From assembly GCA_027346765.1 (NCBI GenBank), contig DAIERN010000114.1:1-5279 (forward strand): a stretch of DNA of 5,279 bases. The letters are read 5' to 3'. How positions within the stretch are numbered: the first letter of the stretch is position 1; every line of letters begins with the position of its first letter. This document shows positions 1 through 5,167 of the stretch, piece by piece. This stretch comes from Chloroflexota bacterium (GTDB taxonomy: Bacteria; Chloroflexota; Limnocylindria; Limnocylindrales; CSP1-4). The notes under the pieces are model-generated. The model did no database searches and was not told the origin of the DNA. It worked only from the letters and a program-made list of their open reading frames with translations. Both the position numbers and the translations under genes were made by a program.

Positions 1-405
1 GCGGCCGCGCAGGCCTTCGTCATGCGCCGTCGACAGTGCCAGGAAGCCCAGGATGGACGGCACGCTCGCGGCGGTCGCGGCGCCCTCCAGGATGCGCGTC
101 CCACCCAGCAGATATAGGTTCGCCGTGATACCCGTGATCAACACGGCGACGGCGCCAAAGATAGGCCCCCATTCCATGACGCGGTGGTGGCCCAGTCGGT
201 CGGAGAGCAGGCCGAAGAATGGGCTGGCGATGAGCTCGGTGCCGTAGAACGCCGCGTAGAGGAGCGAGAAGGTGACCGCGGTGACCGCGACTCCCCCGTG
301 CTGGGGCAGGTTGCCCAGGTAGAAGGCGAGCAGGCCGCCGGTCAGGCCGGTCGAGAAGCGCAGCGTGAACGTCCCGAAGAGGACGTTGCGGATGGACGGG
401 CCCAT
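1..405 (-). CDS. MFS transporter, N-terminal part (cut by window edge)
   Basis: Reading the minus strand from ATG at 405 gives an open frame of exactly 135 codons to the window edge, so the C-terminal two thirds of a roughly 400-residue carrier is missing. The start reads MGPSIRNVLFGTFTLRFSTG. Hydrophobic helices fall at about 9-30, 45-65, 80-100 and 104-128. The loop between helices 2 and 3 carries GLLSDRLGHHRV (65-76), the classic MFS motif A, and helix 4 begins with a motif-B-like R104-ILEG. These place it confidently in the major facilitator superfamily, inner membrane, probably a drug/H+ antiporter-like branch; the substrate cannot be told. The start lies 16 nt after the rhomboid stop codon on the same strand and no clear Shine-Dalgarno is seen, so translation may depend on the upstream gene. 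Motif A makes the superfamily call firm. Confidence 0.85.
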   Translation of the reverse strand, partial: MGPSIRNVLFGTFTLRFSTGLTGGLLAFYLGNLPQHGGVAVTAVTFSLLYAAFYGTELIASPFFGLLSDRLGHHRVMEWGPIFGAVAVLITGITANLYLLGGTRILEGAATAASVPSILGFLALSTAHDEGLRGR

Positions 406-421
406 TCGCTTCGCTTGCCGC

Positions 422-1603
422 CTAGGCCCAGAACGGCTTCATGAGCAGCAGCGCCACGAGGACGATGCCCAGCAGGACGATGCCCAGCAGGCGCATAACG
501 GGGCCGCTGATTGAACGCCGCTCAGTGCTGGTCTCGTTGCGCTGCCAGAAGGAGGCGAGCGTCGCCGCGCCGCCGGGCACGATCAGGAATCCCAGCCAGC
601 CACCGACCAATAGGCCACCGATGTGCGCCGCGTTGTCGATCTGGGCGAACCCGCCAATGCCAAAGCCGATGACCAGGTTGAGCACGATCAGGATGCCGAT
701 CTGGCTGGTGATGGCGCGCGCCTGGGCTCGCAGCAGCGGCTTGTGGAAGTAGGTCGCGGCGAACACCAGGCCGAACAGGCCGAAGATGGCGCCTGACGCA
801 CCGACCGACGGGGCGGCCACGAACAGATACGAGCCGACCGAACCACCCACCGCGCTCAGGAGGTAGATGAGCAGGAACATCGCCCGGCCGTAGAGCGCCT
901 CAGCCAGTGGACCGACAATCCACAGCGCGTACATGTTCATCAGCAGGTGCAGCGATATGGGCAGGCCGCCCAAACCGTTGGGATCGTGTACCAGCGTGAC
1001 CGTCAGCAAACGCCAGTACTCGCCGTGCATTACCGCGAGCTTGTCGAGCTCGAGCAGGTTGAACAATGTCGCGCCGCCAGGGACAGCGAGCGTCGCGACG
1101 CTGACTGCGACCGTCACCGCGATCAGCGCATACGTCACGAGCGGGGTGAACGCGCCGGGCCGGGCGCGGCCGAAATAGCGTTGCGCGGCGCCCTGGTTGC
1201 CCATCTCCTTGTTGAGCCAGCCCAGGCGCGACTGGATTGCGGGGCGCTCGTCGAGTGGCGCGCGCGCCTCTGCCTCGCGGTAGCAACGAGCCGCGCCCGC
1301 CAGGTCTTTCTCGCGCACCCGCGCGCCGGCCAGCGCCACCCAGGCCCGCCACGCAAGGGGCGTCTCCGGCGCCAGCGTCGCCGTGATCCACGCCTGCAGC
1401 GCGCCCTGCTCGTCATCGAGCCTGTAGCGCGCGTCCGCCAGGCCAAGCAGCGCGGCCACGTGGAGCTGCGCATCAGGGTTGCCCACGCCGCGTTGATAGA
1501 GCCCGGCGGCGGTCTCGTAGTCGCCGGATTCGGCAGCTCGGCGCGCGCTATCGAGCACCTCGCGCGGGTCGTTCGCGCTGGCGTTCGTGGGTAAGTTGTT
1601 CAT
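422..1603 (-). CDS. Rhomboid family intramembrane serine protease with N-terminal TPR-like domain
   Basis: This 393-residue protein starts at ATG 1603 and ends with TAG at 422. Residues 14-150 form helical repeats of TPR type (for example SGDYETAAGLYQRGV at 26-40, KEMGNQGAAQRYFGRA at 132-147), probably cytoplasmic. The rhomboid core follows, with helices at about 155-175, 215-240, 241-262, 268-285, 300-318 and 325-342, and a further C-terminal helix at 372-388. Family signatures are GEYWRLLTVTLVH (194-206), HLLMNMYAL (219-227, the HxxxN element), GASGAIFG (268-275) with the nucleophile Ser270, and AHIGG (326-330) with His327. The Ser/His dyad is therefore intact and an active membrane-embedded protease is expected. 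The TPR part may bind partners or substrates, which is inference. It lies 40 nt after the upstream membrane-protein gene and 16 nt before the MFS gene, so all three probably share a transcript. No strong Shine-Dalgarno precedes the ATG. The physiological substrate is unknown. Confidence 0.93.
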   Translation of the reverse strand: MNNLPTNASANDPREVLDSARRAAESGDYETAAGLYQRGVGNPDAQLHVAALLGLADARYRLDDEQGALQAWITATLAPETPLAWRAWVALAGARVREKDLAGAARCYREAEARAPLDERPAIQSRLGWLNKEMGNQGAAQRYFGRARPGAFTPLVTYALIAVTVAVSVATLAVPGGATLFNLLELDKLAVMHGEYWRLLTVTLVHDPNGLGGLPISLHLLMNMYALWIVGPLAEALYGRAMFLLIYLLSAVGGSVGSYLFVAAPSVGASGAIFGLFGLVFAATYFHKPLLRAQARAITSQIGILIVLNLVIGFGIGGFAQIDNAAHIGGLLVGGWLGFLIVPGGAATLASFWQRNETSTERRSISGPVMRLLGIVLLGIVLVALLLMKPFWA

Positions 1604-1643
1604 GCCCGGCGGAGTCTATCGTTGCGCCGTACGCTGTTCGAGC

Positions 1644-2480
1644 TCAGCCGGCCCCGCGTTGAGCGCCGGTTCCGCGGGCGGCGCGACCTCTGGCGCTTTC
1701 GGCCGGCCGCGCCGCGCTGAGCTCGCCGCGAAGGACCGCCGCGATGAGCACAAGCCAGCCGATCACTTCGGGTAGCGCGAAGACGACGACCAACAGGTCG
1801 GTCGTGCTGCTGCGTTGAGGCCGCCACGCCATGACCAGCAACGCGTTGATAACCGTGTTTGCGAACAGCAGGCCAAAGCCCATGAGAGCGGCGGTGCGCA
1901 GTGACTCCAGCGCGGCGGCAAACACGAATGCCCAGCCCACGATGTTGAGGACGGCGAAGCCAATGGTCCTGACAAGATCGAGAACTGGCGAACCCTGCAT
2001 GGGAGCGCCGTACCAGATCGCGATGGTTGCGGCGACGAGCGTGCCGAACGCGATGATCACCGCTGACATGAAGGTCCGGACCCCGCCCAGCGCCAGGCCC
2101 AATAGCGCGAGGCCGACCAGACCCAGCAAGCTCGCCAGTTCCCGCGCCACGCCGCCGATGTCCTGGAGTAGCGGCGTCGCGTTCTTCCAATCGTCCGGCG
2201 CCAACGAAAGCCAGACGTCTGGCAGCCAGATCGTGACGAGGCTTACTGCGGGAGTGGCGGCGATGGCCAGTGCCGCCCAGAAGAAACGCCTGTCCTGGGG
2301 GCGGACGTAGATCACGACCGCAGCGAACACGACCGGACCGGCGAAGGCGAGTGTCCCGAGCGAGAGCTGGCCCAGCGTGAGCGAGCGCACCACGATCAGG
2401 CCGGCGACGACCGCCAGAACCAGCGTGGCCCACGGAATCGCGCGCCAACTGAATGGTCGGGCGACAGCGTCGACGCTCAA
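1644..2480 (-). CDS. Polytopic membrane protein of unknown function (8 predicted helices)
   Basis: I do not recognise the family. The reading frame encodes a strongly hydrophobic 278-residue protein with about eight membrane helices (near 15-31, 41-59, 66-86, 112-133, 136-157, 165-190, 197-219 and 227-250) and a short Arg/Ala/Gly-rich tail (251-278). No catalytic motif or signal peptide is evident; charged residues sit mainly in loops, such as the PDVWLSLAPDDWKN segment at 87-100. I chose TTG at 2480 because GGAGGG stands 9 nt upstream (2490-2495). A GTG at 2543 in the same frame would add 21 residues that are not hydrophobic and has only a weak AGG before it. The gene appears to head the operon with the rhomboid protease and the MFS carrier, with 40 nt to the rhomboid start. 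That the frame is real is supported by the consistent hydrophobic pattern and operon spacing; the role is unknown. Confidence 0.75.
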   Translation of the reverse strand: MSVDAVARPFSWRAIPWATLVLAVVAGLIVVRSLTLGQLSLGTLAFAGPVVFAAVVIYVRPQDRRFFWAALAIAATPAVSLVTIWLPDVWLSLAPDDWKNATPLLQDIGGVARELASLLGLVGLALLGLALGGVRTFMSAVIIAFGTLVAATIAIWYGAPMQGSPVLDLVRTIGFAVLNIVGWAFVFAAALESLRTAALMGFGLLFANTVINALLVMAWRPQRSSTTDLLVVVFALPEVIGWLVLIAAVLRGELSAARPAESARGRAARGTGAQRGAG

Positions 2481-2489
2481 CCGGTAGAT

Positions 2490-2495
2490 CCCTCC
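2490..2495 (-). promoter_or_regulatory. Strong ribosome binding site deciding a TTG start
   Basis: On the minus strand the bases read GGAGGG, a near-perfect anti-SD match, followed 9 nt later by TTG at 2480. It is the best ribosome site seen in the window and argues for the TTG start over the upstream GTG at 2543. Confidence 0.6.
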
Positions 2496-2566
2496 AGATG
2501 CACACGTTGCCCAGTCCGGGCGGCGGCCAACCGCGTGCGCCACAGCCTATTGCACGCGACGGCATC

Positions 2567-2607
2567 CCATCGGCGGTGCGGCGCAGCGCGCCGGCGACGG
2601 CCGATGG
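2567..2607. repeat. 8-bp inverted repeat in the divergent intergenic region
   Basis: CCATCGGC at 2567-2574 is mirrored perfectly by GCCGATGG at 2600-2607. The half-sites are separated by 25 bp and their centres are 33 bp apart, about three helical turns. It sits between the divergent starts of the membrane-protein operon and the secreted-protein gene, so it could be an operator or form RNA structure. An 8-bp match is close to chance expectation in GC-rich DNA of this length, so the functional claim is weak. Confidence 0.2.
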
Positions 2608-2613
2608 TCCGGG

Positions 2614-2642
2614 TTGACGCTTTCTCTAAGTGCGTCCAAGGT
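2614..2642 (+). promoter_or_regulatory. Possible promoter of the secreted Cys-repeat protein
   Basis: TTGACG at 2614-2619 is a good -35-like hexamer; 17 bp downstream lies CAAGGT (2637-2642), a poor -10 match. Transcription would begin near 2649, leaving a leader of about 60 nt before GTG 2708. It is also incompatible with translation starting at GTG 2630, which would lie inside the promoter. The weak -10 keeps this tentative. Confidence 0.2.
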
Positions 2643-2697
2643 GGAAGCACACGAGCCCCGCCGCTGAACCAATTGGCTCCGACGCTCGACCCTCACC

Positions 2698-2702
2698 AGG
2701 TG
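2698..2702 (+). promoter_or_regulatory. Ribosome binding site supporting the GTG start at 2708
   Basis: AGGTG lies 5 nt before GTG 2708. Starting here puts RRPFPLLMAGLISV at the very N-terminus, a textbook signal peptide. Starting at the earlier in-frame GTG (2630) would bury the signal behind 26 polar residues. Confidence 0.45.
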
Positions 2703-2707
2703 TCACC

Positions 2708-3802
2708 GTGCGTCGTCCGTTCCCCCTGCTGATGGCAGGGTTGATCTCCGTTATAGCTGTGAGCTCAGCGTTTCTCATCGGAAGCACTCCGGCCTCCGCG
2801 GCGCCCATCGCCGCCGCGCCGACGACCTATTGCGCCGATCCCGACACCGACCCGTCGATCGACACGGGCGCGGGCACGATGATCACGTGCGAGACAACGA
2901 TCACGAACACCATCACCGGCATCGATCCTGTCACTGGCGTGGCCAGCGGCAGCGCCGTGATCACGGTCAAGGAGTGCACCGGCCCGGCCAACGGTCGGCT
3001 CGATCCCTCTGTGCTGACCTGCACCACCGACGAACAGATCCTGGTCAACCTCGTAACGCACGTTGACCAGTGCAATGGCGTGGGCTACGGCGGCGGCAAC
3101 GTGCTCGACTGCACGGTCGACGTGATCAACAACTTCGTGGGCGTCACTCCCGAAGTCATCGGCGCCGCCAGTGTCAACCAGTGCAACGGATCTGCGCCGG
3201 TCACGACGGGCTGCAACCCCTTCCCCGCTACCACGACCAACGCAACCATCACGCAATGCAACAACTCGAGCTACGGCGGTGGCCAGGAAGACTTCAACTG
3301 CGACGCGAGCGGTACCACCACGGCCTCGCTGAGCGTGACCGTCGATCAGTGCAATGACTCCAACTACGGCGGTGGATCGTGGCTGAACTGCGCCACGACG
3401 CTGGCGAATAACGTCTTCCCGCTCGCAAGCGCGACGCCGACGGCGGCCGTGGCCACGGCGACGGCGAACGCCACGCCCACGCTGGCTGCGACGCCGACCG
3501 CCGCGGCCACACCCACGCTGGCTGCGACGCCGACCGCCGCGGCCACACCGACGCTCGCTGCGACGCCGACCGCCGCGGCCACACCCGCTCCCGCCGCCAC
3601 GTCCACCCCCAAAGCCACTCCCACTCTTGCCGCAACGGCAACCCCCGCAGCCACGCCATCAGAGCTGCCGGATACGAGCACGCTGCGCCCACCGACGCCG
3701 CCCCAGGGAGGCAACGGCTTCACGCTCCTCCTGATCGGTGTGTTCCTGCTCGCGTTCCCGCTGTGGAAGATCTACGCCGACCGGGCGATGCCGGTCCGCT
3801 GA
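2708..3802 (+). CDS. Secreted, C-terminally anchored Cys-repeat protein (QCN/YGGG repeats, Ala-Thr-Pro stalk)
   Basis: The product is 364 residues from GTG 2708 to TGA 3802. Residues 1-31 are a signal peptide (RR, hydrophobic core to about 24, cleavage likely after ASA). The mature part has exactly twelve cysteines in pairs: 42/61, 90/105, 122/135, 159/169, 184/198 and 215/228. Three units are clear: QCNGVGYGGGNVLDC (121-135), QCNNSSYGGGQEDFNC (183-198) and QCNDSNYGGGSWLNC (214-228); QCNGSAPVTTGC (158-169) is degenerate. They alternate with Thr/Val/Asn-rich stretches, suggesting disulfide-closed beta-hairpins. Residues 241-317 form an Ala/Thr/Pro stalk; LPDTS is at 320-324, QGGNG at 333-337, a transmembrane helix at about 338-353 and a tail with K354 and R359. 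From memory, similar QCN-repeat secreted proteins of unknown function occur in Actinobacteria and Chloroflexota. The layout points to an exported protein whose repeat head is held off the membrane by the stalk. Function is unknown. It is divergent from the rhomboid operon and converges on tRNA-Arg. Confidence 0.87.
   Translation: MRRPFPLLMAGLISVIAVSSAFLIGSTPASAAPIAAAPTTYCADPDTDPSIDTGAGTMITCETTITNTITGIDPVTGVASGSAVITVKECTGPANGRLDPSVLTCTTDEQILVNLVTHVDQCNGVGYGGGNVLDCTVDVINNFVGVTPEVIGAASVNQCNGSAPVTTGCNPFPATTTNATITQCNNSSYGGGQEDFNCDASGTTTASLSVTVDQCNDSNYGGGSWLNCATTLANNVFPLASATPTAAVATATANATPTLAATPTAAATPTLAATPTAAATPTLAATPTAAATPAPAATSTPKATPTLAATATPAATPSELPDTSTLRPPTPPQGGNGFTLLLIGVFLLAFPLWKIYADRAMPVR
3479..3586 (+). 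repeat. Tandem repeat, three 36-bp units, coding for TLAATPTAAATP
   Basis: Three head-to-tail 36-bp units start at 3479, 3515 and 3551. They differ at only a few positions (a C/G change at the end of unit 2, GG to CG near the start of unit 3). Each encodes the 12-residue unit TLAATPTAAATP, so the reading frame is kept whatever the copy number. More diverged Ala/Thr/Pro coding sequence flanks the array (about 3428-3658). The near identity at synonymous sites points to recent duplication or conversion, and copy number is likely to vary between strains. Confidence 0.9.
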
Positions 3803-3822
3803 CGGCCTCGTAGGGGGTTCAC

Positions 3823-3898
3823 TGGCGCGCCCGGCAGGACTCGAACCCGCAACCTTCTGATCCGAAGTCAGACGCTCTATCCATTGAGCTACGGGCGC
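3823..3898 (-). tRNA. tRNA-Arg (anticodon UCG)
   Basis: On the minus strand a full cloverleaf can be folded. The acceptor stem is GCGCCCG/CGGGCGC, followed by TA at positions 8-9. The D stem is GCTC/GAGC and the anticodon stem TCTGA/TCAGA, with loop CTTCGGA. The T arm is GCGGG-TTCGAGT-CCTGC with one G-U pair. The discriminator is G and the 3' CCA is encoded (3823-3825). The anticodon UCG (complement at 3863-3865) reads CGA and probably other CGN codons by wobble. The gene lies 33 nt beyond the bioY stop on the same strand and converges with the secreted-protein gene, whose stop is 20 nt away. Confidence 0.96.
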
Positions 3899-3899
3899 G

Positions 3900-3927
3900 C
3901 GCGACTCGAATTGTAGGGTCGAGCGCG
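3900..3927 (-). other. Imperfect hairpin between bioY and tRNA-Arg
   Basis: CGCG (3900-3903) and CTCGA (3905-3909) pair with TCGAG (3919-3923) and CGCG (3924-3927), leaving one bulged base (3904) and a 9-nt loop. It fills almost all of the gap between the bioY stop and the 5' end of tRNA-Arg. There is no T-run after it, so it is not a standard intrinsic terminator; it may be an mRNA 3' end structure or a processing site if bioY and the tRNA are co-transcribed. Confidence 0.25.
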
Positions 3928-3931
3928 GCCC

Positions 3932-4621
3932 CTAGAGGTCCGACGAGCGGCGCCGGACGAGCCACCAGCCCACCGGCAGCAGGCCGGCGGCGACGGCAAC
4001 CTTGATCAGATCGCCCGGCAGGAACGGCCAGAGGCCGTACTTCAGCCCGTCGTCGAAGGACAGCGAAGCGGCCGCCATCAGCCACGGAATGCCGACGAGA
4101 TAGATGACGATGTTGCCCAGCAGCATCGCCGCGATGGAGCCGCCGATCTTGCGGTCCCAGCCCAGCTCCGCCAGCCGGCCGACCAGCCCGCCCGCGAACA
4201 GGAAGCCGACCAGGTAGCCGCCCGTGGTGCCCAGCGCGACATGCCCGGCGTTGAGGCTGATGACCGTGTTTAGGCCAGACCGGTACACGCCGGTCGCCTG
4301 GTCGAGCGCAAAAACGGGCAGACCCACGAAGCCAAGCACCAGGTAGAGCGCCACGGAGATCAGGGCGCGGCGAAAGCCCAGCAGTGCCCCGCCAAAGAGA
4401 ACGCCGAAGGTCTGGAGCGTGACCGGCACCAGCGGATCGGTCGGCAGGTAGAAGCTGATTCGGGCGCCAAGGATGATCAGCAGGGTGCCCACCGCGATCA
4501 TGAGCAGGTGGCGCTGCCACGAGGCGGCGCGCTCGCCGATGCGGATGGGGACCAGGAAATCGCCCAGCGTGATGCCGCGCTCCAATGGTGGGACGCGCAC
4601 CCAACGGCCGGAGGCGATCAC
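3932..4621 (-). CDS. bioY: BioY, biotin-specific S component of an ECF transporter
   Basis: This 229-residue membrane protein binds biotin and, with an ECF ATPase pair and T subunit, imports it. About six helices are visible. Family hallmarks are LPTDPLVPVTLQTFGVLFGG (59-78), the GHVALGTTGGYLVGFLFAGG region (126-145), LLGNIVIYLVGIPWL (167-181) and GLWPFLPGDLIKVAVAA (196-212). The PGDxxK element (Asp204, Lys207) is, as I recall from BioY structural work, part of the biotin site. Length is slightly above the usual 180-200 residues because of about 30 extra polar N-terminal residues. The start is uncertain: GTG 4621 gives the longest form, and GTG 4600 or TTG 4585 are alternatives; none has a clear Shine-Dalgarno. 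No ecfA or ecfT is in the window, so it must use shared modules encoded elsewhere or act alone. It follows the 122-residue gene by 32 nt and precedes tRNA-Arg. No BirA- or BioR-like operator was seen. Confidence 0.93.
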   Translation of the reverse strand: MIASGRWVRVPPLERGITLGDFLVPIRIGERAASWQRHLLMIAVGTLLIILGARISFYLPTDPLVPVTLQTFGVLFGGALLGFRRALISVALYLVLGFVGLPVFALDQATGVYRSGLNTVISLNAGHVALGTTGGYLVGFLFAGGLVGRLAELGWDRKIGGSIAAMLLGNIVIYLVGIPWLMAAASLSFDDGLKYGLWPFLPGDLIKVAVAAGLLPVGWWLVRRRSSDL

Positions 4622-4653
4622 CGGCCGATGCTACCAGCGCCGGTCTAGGCGCC

Positions 4654-5022
4654 CTAGCGGACGGTGTCGCTGATCGCGAAGGCGAGGCGGCCCAGGTTGA
4701 GCTCGAACAGCTCCACTTCCAGCTTGTGCTCGCCCGCCGCGAGGGGCACGCCACTCACGTGCAGCGTCACCTGGTCGCCCTTCAACACGTTGACCGGGTT
4801 TGTGCGGCTCACTTCCTTCGCACTGATGGGCCGAGCGTCGCCACTCCGTTGCGCGGTGACGGCTTCCGGCGCAATGTCGTGGTCGTCCACTCGCATCTTG
4901 CCCACGCCGGTCAGCACGCCGTTGCCCATGGGGTTGTGCGCCTTGAGCTCCCAGCCCGAGTCGGTATTGCGCAATGAACCCGCGACGTAGAACTGGCGGG
5001 CAATGAAGCCGGGAATGTTCAT
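4654..5022 (-). CDS. Conserved-looking small soluble protein of unknown function
   Basis: The frame from ATG 5022 to TAG 4654 encodes 122 residues without a signal peptide or membrane helix. It begins MNIPGFIARQFYVAGSLRNT and continues with alternating polar and hydrophobic stretches that suggest a beta-rich fold (for example VTLHVSGVPLAAGEHKLEVE at 85-104). There are no cysteines and no metal-binding or nucleotide-binding motif. I do not recognise the family with confidence; the opening (IPxFxxRQxYVxGSLRNTDxGxxL) looks like a conserved domain rather than a chance frame. The gene is 32 nt upstream of bioY on the same strand and probably shares its transcript, which does not by itself imply a role in biotin uptake. 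Its ATG lacks a Shine-Dalgarno; TAACCT, 6 nt upstream, could be a -10 element of a leaderless transcript. tRNA-His begins 36 nt upstream on the opposite strand. Confidence 0.75.
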   Translation of the reverse strand: MNIPGFIARQFYVAGSLRNTDSGWELKAHNPMGNGVLTGVGKMRVDDHDIAPEAVTAQRSGDARPISAKEVSRTNPVNVLKGDQVTLHVSGVPLAAGEHKLEVELFELNLGRLAFAISDTVR

Positions 5023-5028
5023 TTGCCA

Positions 5029-5034
5029 AGGTTA
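5029..5034 (-). promoter_or_regulatory. Possible -10 element of a leaderless transcript
   Basis: On the minus strand TAACCT is followed after 6 nt by ATG 5022. That spacing would put the transcription start at the start codon, which fits the absence of a ribosome site. No convincing -35 was found at the expected distance, so this is a weak call. Confidence 0.2.
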
Positions 5035-5058
5035 GGCGATACTTTCGGCTCCCCGCGC

Positions 5059-5135
5059 GGTGGCCTTAGCTCAACCGGCAGAGCATCGGACTGTGGATCC
5101 GAAGGTTATGGGTTCGACCCCCATAGGCCACCCCA
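5059..5135 (+). tRNA. tRNA-His (anticodon GUG)
   Basis: The sequence folds as a full tRNA. The acceptor stem is GTGGCCT/AGGCCAC, extended by G-1 (5059) opposite C73 (5132), the identity pair specific to histidine tRNA. The D stem is GCTC/GAGC; the anticodon stem TCGGA/TCCGA encloses the loop CTGTGGA with anticodon GTG (5093-5095). The T arm is ATGGG-TTCGACC-CCCAT, and the CCA end (5133-5135) is encoded. It is divergent from the 122-residue gene and converges on the partial gene at the right edge. Confidence 0.97.
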
Positions 5136-5151
5136 GATTTCCCCTCTCGAA

Positions 5152-5166
5152 GCCGCGGCGCGCGGC
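5152..5166. other. Short GC hairpin between convergent genes
   Basis: GCCGCG (5152-5157) and CGCGGC (5161-5166) form a perfect 6-bp stem with a 3-nt loop, just outside the stop codon at 5168-5170 and 16 nt after tRNA-His. Neither strand has a T-run after it, so it is not a typical intrinsic terminator, but its place between convergent transcripts fits a shared 3' end structure. Confidence 0.3.
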
Positions 5167-5167
5167 G

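Noticed and set aside
947..1594. Plus-strand 215-codon open frame opposite the rhomboid gene
   Set aside because: It is a GC-rich shadow: its product is Arg/Ala-rich and without family features, while the opposite strand has a full set of rhomboid motifs.
1600..2565. Minus-strand 321-codon open frame overlapping the eight-helix protein
   Set aside because: Its product is Arg/Gly/Pro-rich low-quality sequence; the other frame gives regular hydrophobic helices and a good ribosome site.
2630..2707. Longer form of the Cys-repeat protein starting at GTG 2630
   Set aside because: It would put 26 polar residues in front of the signal peptide and overlaps the best promoter candidate; GTG 2708 has an AGGTG ribosome site.
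3479..3586. CRISPR-like array
   Set aside because: Units are directly adjacent with no spacers and sit in frame inside a coding sequence.
3294..3723. Minus-strand open frames with periodic Trp/Arg/Ser or Val/Ala/Gly repeats opposite the stalk
   Set aside because: The periodicity is only the antisense reading of the 36-bp coding repeat; the plus-strand protein has signal peptide, Cys repeats and anchor.
3819..4754. Minus-strand 311-codon open frame running through bioY and tRNA-Arg
   Set aside because: It reads across a tRNA and across bioY out of frame, and has no recognisable features.
3823..5135. Genomic island bounded by two tRNA genes
   Set aside because: No integrase, no direct repeat of a tRNA end and no composition shift was seen; the genes between look like ordinary core genes.
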